Shown here piece after piece: positions 53,784 to 57,452 of a stretch of DNA of 57,452 bases. The stretch is from Nocardioides sp. REDSEA-S33_B3 (GTDB taxonomy: Bacteria; Actinomycetota; Actinomycetes; Propionibacteriales; Nocardioidaceae): contig LUPK01000029.1 of NCBI GenBank assembly GCA_001627335.1, positions 1-57,452 of the forward strand, in the 5' to 3' direction. The position numbers were made by a program, and so were the translations under genes. The notes under the pieces were generated by a model. That model had not been told where the DNA came from and made no database searches. It was given only the letters and a program-made list of their open reading frames with translations. Numbering within the stretch: position 1 is the stretch's first letter; each line of letters starts with the position of its first letter.

Positions 53784-53818
53784 TTGACACAGTGTCGACT
53801 TGTTGTCGACACTGTGTC
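53784..53818. promoter_or_regulatory. Nested palindromic operator between hmuT and hmuO
   Basis: GACACAGTGTCGAC (53786-53799) and GTCGACACTGTGTC (53805-53818) are perfect inverse complements with TTGTT between. Each arm is itself a palindrome of the form GACACnGTGTC, so two or more dimers could bind side by side. TTGACA at 53784-53789 could be a -35 element for hmuO. The form suits a TetR-type repressor, but its identity is not shown. Confidence 0.75.
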
Positions 53819-53871
53819 GAGAACTCCGCCCGCACGGCCGTCCGTGCACGTCCCCACTCCCAGAGGACCCG

Positions 53872-54525
53872 ATGACCACCACGCTGCTCGCCCTCTCCGC
53901 CGCCATGCGCGAGGGCTCCCGCGCCGAGCACGAGGCCGCCGAGGGCTCCTCGTTCATGAGCGAGCTGCTCGACGGCGGCATCGCACCCGAGGGCTACACC
54001 GCCTACCTCCTGCGGCTGCGCACGGTCTACGCCGCGATGGAGTCCGTCGGGCGCCAGCACCTCGACGACCCGTTCGTCGCCGCCGTGCACGACGTGGACC
54101 TCGAGCGCCTGGCGGCCATCGACGCCGACCTGGACCACTGGGCCCCCGACGGCCCGCGCGAGGTCGACTCCCCCGCCGCGGACGCCTACGCCGCCCGACT
54201 GCGCGCCTCCTCGGCCTGGGGCGGCCTCTTCGCCGCGCACCACTACACGCGCTACCTCGGCGACCTGTCCGGCGGCCAGGCCATCGGCCGCTGCCTGGAC
54301 CGGGCCTTCGAGCTCGACGGCCGCGGCATCGCGTTCTACGACTTCGCAGCGATCGGCAAGCCCAAGCCCTACAAGGACGCCTACCGCGCGCGGCTCGACG
54401 CCCTCGGCACCTCCCCGGAGGAGACCGAGCGGGTCGTCGCCGAGGTCAAGGTCGCCTTCGGGCTCAACCAGGCACTGTTCGAGGAGCTGGGCCGCGACCT
54501 CCCCCGCTGGCGACGCGCCGCCTGA
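53872..54525 (+). CDS. hmuO: Heme oxygenase (HmuO/HO-1 type)
   Basis: 217 residues, the usual size. It opens the heme ring to biliverdin, CO and Fe(II). SRAEHEAAEGSSFM holds the proximal His (heme ligand) in helix A. HHYTRYLGDLSGGQAIGR is the distal helix signature with the GDLSGGQ flexing Gly residues. A basic Arg/Lys segment (KPKPYKDAYRARLD) lies at the heme-propionate edge. ATG with AGAGGA before it; a GC hairpin (GCACGG/CCGTGC) lies in the leader. Divergent from hmuTUV with iron boxes between. Its 3' end overlaps a convergent gene by 62 bases. Confidence 0.96.
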   Translation: MTTTLLALSAAMREGSRAEHEAAEGSSFMSELLDGGIAPEGYTAYLLRLRTVYAAMESVGRQHLDDPFVAAVHDVDLERLAAIDADLDHWAPDGPREVDSPAADAYAARLRASSAWGGLFAAHHYTRYLGDLSGGQAIGRCLDRAFELDGRGIAFYDFAAIGKPKPYKDAYRARLDALGTSPEETERVVAEVKVAFGLNQALFEELGRDLPRWRRAA

Positions 54526-54958
54526 GCCCCGCCACGCACGACCGCATCATCCGGTCGTGGTTCCAGCGCAGCAGCGGTCGCGCCGGTAGCGACGCGACGG
54601 CCAGGAGCCCGCGCACCCGCACGTCCTGGGCGAAGTCCAGCCGTGTCCCCGGACCCTCCGGCGCGAGGTCGAACGACACCCGCCCCTCCAGGTCGCCCTC
54701 CACCGACACCTCCAGCCGCTCGGGCCGGTCCACCTCCTCGGTGAGCAGCAGCTCGAGGGTGTAGGGCAGCACCGAGCGGCACAGCACCAGCCCCCGCCCC
54801 TCACCGGCCACGGCCACCGCCACGACCTCGGGCCACCACTCCACGTAGTGCTCGACGTCCACCAGCACCTCGCGCACCCGCGCGGGTGGCGCGTCGACGT
54901 GCCAGCGGTCGCGGAAGGAGTACGCCGCGACGGGCTGCAGGATCGGCACGAGCACCAT
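54464..54958 (-). CDS. SRPBCC (polyketide cyclase/dehydrase-like) family protein
   Basis: 164 residues of the START/Bet-v1-like fold, which binds a hydrophobic ligand in a cavity. YSFRDRWHVDAPPARVREVLVDVEHYVEWWPEVV is the typical first part, and RLEVSVEGDLEGRVSFDLAPEGPGTRLDFAQDVRV the beta-sheet. Ligand unknown. Convergent with hmuO, overlapping by 62 bases, and divergent from the phosphohexomutase gene with 21 bases between. Start could be the ATG at 54958 or a GTG within the next few codons. Confidence 0.8.
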   Translation of the reverse strand: MVLVPILQPVAAYSFRDRWHVDAPPARVREVLVDVEHYVEWWPEVVAVAVAGEGRGLVLCRSVLPYTLELLLTEEVDRPERLEVSVEGDLEGRVSFDLAPEGPGTRLDFAQDVRVRGLLAVASLPARPLLRWNHDRMMRSCVAGLRRRVASGGGRGPAPRTVPG

Positions 54959-54966
54959 CCTGCGGC

Positions 54967-54972
54967 TACCGT
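54967..54972 (+). promoter_or_regulatory. Putative -10 box (TACCGT) of the phosphohexomutase gene
   Basis: Seven bases before the ATG at 54980, inside the 21-base divergent gap. Confidence 0.45.
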
Positions 54973-54979
54973 CCGGTCC

Positions 54980-56650
54980 ATGACGAGCCCCTCGGAGTCC
55001 GAGCTGACCGACCTCCTCGCCCGCGCCCGCGCCTGGGCCGCGGCCGACCCCGACGCCACGACGCGCGACGAGCTGGAGCGGATCGTCGCCGAGGTCGAGG
55101 CCGGCGGGGACCCGACCGACCTCGCCGACCGTTTCGACGGGACGCTGGAGTTCGGCACCGCCGGCCTGCGCGGCCGGCTCGGCGCCGGCCCCAACCGGAT
55201 GAACCGGGTCGTCGTCCTCCGCGCCGCCGCCGGGCTCGCCGCCCACCTCGGCCCGGGCGGCGCCGTGGCGATCGGGTACGACGCGCGCCACCTCTCCGAC
55301 ACCTTCGCCGAGGACACCGCCGCCGTCATGCGCGGCGCCGGGCTCGACGTGTGGCTGCTGCCCCGCCCCCTCCCGACCCCCGTCCTCGCCTACGCCGTGC
55401 GCGAGCTCGGCTGCGTCGCCGGGGTCATGGTCACGGCCAGCCACAACCCGCCCGAGGACAACGGCTACAAGGTCTACCTCGGCGACGGCAGCCAGATCGT
55501 CTCGCCGGTCGACGCCGAGATCGCCGAGCGGATCGCCGAGGTCGGCGACCTCACCTCGGTCGCCCGCGGGTCGGACTGGCAGGTGCTGGGCGAGGACCTC
55601 CTCGACCGCTACCTCGACCGCATCGCCGGATTGGTCGCCGACGGGCCTCGTGACCTCGCCGTGGTCCACACCTCGCTGCACGGGGTCGGCGGCTCCCCCG
55701 TGGCGCAGGTGCTCGAGCGGGCCGGGTTCCCTGCGCCGTACGCCGTCGCGGAGCAGGCGCAGCCCGACCCCGACTTCCCGACCGTCGCCTTCCCCAACCC
55801 CGAGGAGGACGGCGCGATGGACCTCGCCCTGGCGCTCGCCGAGCAGCGTGGGGCCGACCTGGTCGTCGCCAACGACCCCGACGCCGACCGCTGCGCCGCC
55901 GCCGTCCCGACCCCCACCGGGTGGCGGATGCTGCGCGGCGACGAGGTCGGCGCCCTGCTCGCCACGCACCTGCTGCGCCGCGGCCGCACCGGCACCTTCG
56001 CCACCACGATCGTGTCCTCCACGCTGCTGTCGAAGATCGCGGCCGCCGCCGGCCAGCCGTACGTCGAGACGCTCACCGGCTTCAAGTGGATCGGTCGTGT
56101 CCCCGACCTGGCCTTCGGCTACGAGGAGGCGCTCGGCTACTGCTGCGACCCCGACCACGTGAAGGACAAGGACGGCGTCTCCGCGCTGGTCCTGCTCTGC
56201 GAGCTCGCCGCCTCACTGAAGGCCGAGGGCCGTTCGTTGCTCGACCTGCTCGACGACCTCGCCCGGGAACACGGCCTGCACGCCACCGACCAGGTCTCCG
56301 TGCGCGTCTCGGACCTGACGCTGATCTCCGGCGCGATGGAGCGGCTGCGCAGCACTCCCCCGACCTCGCTCGGCGGCCTCGACGTCCTCGGTGTCGACGA
56401 CCTCGCCGAGGGCTCCGACGACCTGCCGCCCACCGACGGCCTGCGCTTCCGCCTCGCCGACGGCGCCCGCGTCATCGTGCGCCCCAGCGGCACCGAGCCG
56501 AAGGTGAAGTGCTACCTCGAGGTCGTCGTCCCCGTCGAGGACGCCAGCGACAACCCGGACCAGACCGACGCCGTCGAGGCGGCCCGGATCTCCGCCGCCA
56601 CCCGCCTGGACGCCCTCGGCTCCGACATCCGCGCCGCCGCGGGCCTCTGA
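54980..56650 (+). CDS. Phospho-sugar mutase (phosphoglucomutase/phosphomannomutase family)
   Basis: 556 residues, the length of the large PGM2-like group. FGTAGLRGRLGAGPNRMN is the substrate loop; VMVTASHNPPEDNGYKVY carries the phosphorylated Ser; ANDPDADRCAA is the Mg2+ loop; GEE-like FGYEEALGYC is the sugar-specificity loop; and RPSGTEPKVKCYLEV is the phosphate-binding loop. It interconverts hexose 1- and 6-phosphates for glycan or glycogen use. The true substrate is not certain. TACCGT seven bases upstream supports the ATG. The repeat block starts seven bases after the stop. Confidence 0.94.
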   Translation: MTSPSESELTDLLARARAWAAADPDATTRDELERIVAEVEAGGDPTDLADRFDGTLEFGTAGLRGRLGAGPNRMNRVVVLRAAAGLAAHLGPGGAVAIGYDARHLSDTFAEDTAAVMRGAGLDVWLLPRPLPTPVLAYAVRELGCVAGVMVTASHNPPEDNGYKVYLGDGSQIVSPVDAEIAERIAEVGDLTSVARGSDWQVLGEDLLDRYLDRIAGLVADGPRDLAVVHTSLHGVGGSPVAQVLERAGFPAPYAVAEQAQPDPDFPTVAFPNPEEDGAMDLALALAEQRGADLVVANDPDADRCAAAVPTPTGWRMLRGDEVGALLATHLLRRGRTGTFATTIVSSTLLSKIAAAAGQPYVETLTGFKWIGRVPDLAFGYEEALGYCCDPDHVKDKDGVSALVLLCELAASLKAEGRSLLDLLDDLAREHGLHATDQVSVRVSDLTLISGAMERLRSTPPTSLGGLDVLGVDDLAEGSDDLPPTDGLRFRLADGARVIVRPSGTEPKVKCYLEVVVPVEDASDNPDQTDAVEAARISAATRLDALGSDIRAAAGL

Positions 56651-56660
56651 CGCTCCCTCA

Positions 56661-56850
56661 CCGCCGGTCGAGGAGGCGCGCCAAGGACGTCCCATCCGCC
56701 GGTCGAGGAGGCGCTCAAGCGACGGCGCCCCCCGCTGGTTGAGGTGCGAGGAGCGCCAGCGACGTCCCCTGCCGGTCGAGGAGGCGCCGAGCGACGGCCC
56801 CCACCGCTGGTTGAGGTGCGAGGAGCGCCAGCGACGAAGCCTCGAAACCC
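56661..56850. repeat. Five short GC-rich repeat units
   Basis: Units begin at about 56661, 56696, 56733, 56771 and 56804 and are 33-46 bases long. Three carry CCGGTCGAGGAGGCGC and two carry GGTTGAGGTGCGAGGAGCGC followed by CAGCGACG. The last ends in CCTCGAAACCCC. The left arm has a smaller set of the same units. Confidence 0.7.
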
Positions 56851-57155
56851 CGTACGCCGACAAGCAACCTCATGCCGGCGCGACTGGAGGGCCTGTCGTG
56901 AACCCCTTTCACGGCAGGCCCTCCGGTCTGCTTCGACTCGGTGGTCGGGGTGGGTGGGCGCCTGGACGTTCGCGCTGCAGCAGGTCCTTCACTTATCGAA
57001 GGCTTGCTTGCGGTCGACTTCGATTTCGGTACTTGGTTGAGGTTCGCTCGACCCTTTCGGTCCGCTGAGGTGCTCGCTTGGGTTGCGCTTGATTCGCCCT
57101 CCACACATTCGATCCGGGGCCCCGCAACAGGGTTTCATTCGAACTGATGTTCTAG

Positions 57156-57161
57156 TAGTAT
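57156..57161 (+). promoter_or_regulatory. Putative -10 box (TAGTAT) of the right DUF222 gene
   Basis: Six bases before the ATG at 57168; conserved in position with TAGAAT of the left copy. Confidence 0.5.
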
Positions 57162-57167
57162 CTGGTC

Positions 57168-57452
57168 ATGGCACTCGGGCAGCAGGATCAGTCGGCTCAG
57201 GACTCCGCTCCTGTGCCGACCGGTGACCTGCTGACCGAGATTCGCGACCTCGACAAGGCTGCTGACCAGGCCGACCGGGACCGGTTCATCGCCATCGCCG
57301 AGTGGGCCGACCGCCACACCACCGGCCAGCTGCTCCCCGACCTCTACGGCACGTTCGGGCTGCCCGACGACGACGCCCACACCGAGGCCGAGAACGCCTG
57401 GGTGTCCCGGTTCGGGATGCCCGGCGCCGACACCATGCTCGAGCTCGCCGGC
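57168..57452 (+). CDS. 13E12-repeat / DUF222 family protein, N-terminal part (runs off right edge)
   Basis: 95 residues are in the window, starting MALGQQDQSAQDSAPVP. It differs from the left copy at six of 95 residues. It carries the start of the DUF222 helical domain (LLTEIRDLDKAADQADRDRF, AENAWVSRFGMPGADTML). The HNH domain, if any, is outside. The gene is in inverted orientation to the left copy, about 56 kb away. Confidence 0.8.
   Translation, partial: MALGQQDQSAQDSAPVPTGDLLTEIRDLDKAADQADRDRFIAIAEWADRHTTGQLLPDLYGTFGLPDDDAHTEAENAWVSRFGMPGADTMLELAG

Larger units (their letters stand above)
56658..57452. repeat. Right arm of the long inverted repeat (13E12-type element)
   Basis: It matches the reverse complement of 519-1254 and probably continues past the window. 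The noncoding part 56651-57167 contains no gene I can support. It has the dispersed repeats, a conserved upstream stretch (about 56850-57150) and the same small hairpin as the left arm (near 56898-56914). The inner edge 56658-56683 is identical to 1229-1254 and starts seven bases after the phosphohexomutase stop. Confidence 0.75.

Noticed and set aside
56661..56850. Possible CRISPR array
   Set aside because: Units are of two alternating types with short variable joins, not a fixed repeat with unique spacers, and no cas genes are near.

Overview
The window looks like chromosomal DNA from a high-GC actinobacterium, probably Nocardioidaceae (Nocardioides-like). Reasons: very high GC with strong GC3; many genes that seem leaderless, with a TANNNT -10 box 6-8 nt before the start; an acyl-CoA carboxylase epsilon subunit; LCP wall-ligation proteins; a SigB/SigF-type sigma factor; a DtxR/IdeR iron box; HtaA surface heme proteins; and 13E12-type DUF222 repeat genes. 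No rRNA or tRNA gene, CRISPR array or prophage was recognised, so the genus is inferred.

Layout. 1-1254: the 5' part of a 13E12/DUF222 gene on the minus strand plus its repeat-rich upstream region. 1258-12.1 kb: two LCP proteins, a hotdog thioesterase, an enoyl-CoA hydratase, Dps and a sigma factor, a membrane acyltransferase, purK-purE, a lone winged-helix protein, a class III cyclase and a PH-domain protein. 12.1-14.8 kb: birA, divergent from a carboxylase beta/epsilon pair. 14.9-19.3 kb: an exopolysaccharide module made of a processive family-2 glycosyltransferase, a lipoprotein, a response regulator and a GH6 glycanase. 19.3-23.0 kb: Maf, GtrA, an acyl-CoA dehydrogenase and an unusual duplicated sigma4/zinc-finger membrane protein. 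23.2-30.5 kb: biotin-dependent carboxylase alpha chain, a YdbS/YdbT-like PH pair and pyruvate carboxylase. 30.5-39.5 kb: XRE-cupin regulator facing a benE transporter gene broken by one in-frame amber codon, two SpoIID-like paralogues, LVIVD and DUF305 proteins, an MFS transporter, DUF2200 and an unknown protein. 39.5-45.0 kb: two flavoprotein disulfide-reductase family enzymes, gamma-glutamylcyclotransferase, purine nucleoside phosphorylase and two TetR regulators.

45.0-54.5 kb is the most coherent system: a seven-gene overlapping minus-strand operon (hmuT-hmuU-hmuV, then four secreted or anchored proteins, three of them with HtaA-like domains) divergent from heme oxygenase hmuO. The shared promoter region holds two DtxR/IdeR-like boxes and a separate large nested palindrome. 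Surface proteins would capture heme, HmuTUV import it and HmuO release its iron. Three of the four surface proteins share a further extracellular domain ending in an AHxxSNxSxDT-like motif that I cannot name.

54.5-57.5 kb: an SRPBCC protein, a phosphohexomutase, then a second 13E12/DUF222 gene with its upstream repeats, in inverted orientation to the copy at the left end. The whole ~55 kb segment therefore lies between a long inverted repeat whose inner edges each sit a few bases after a stop codon.
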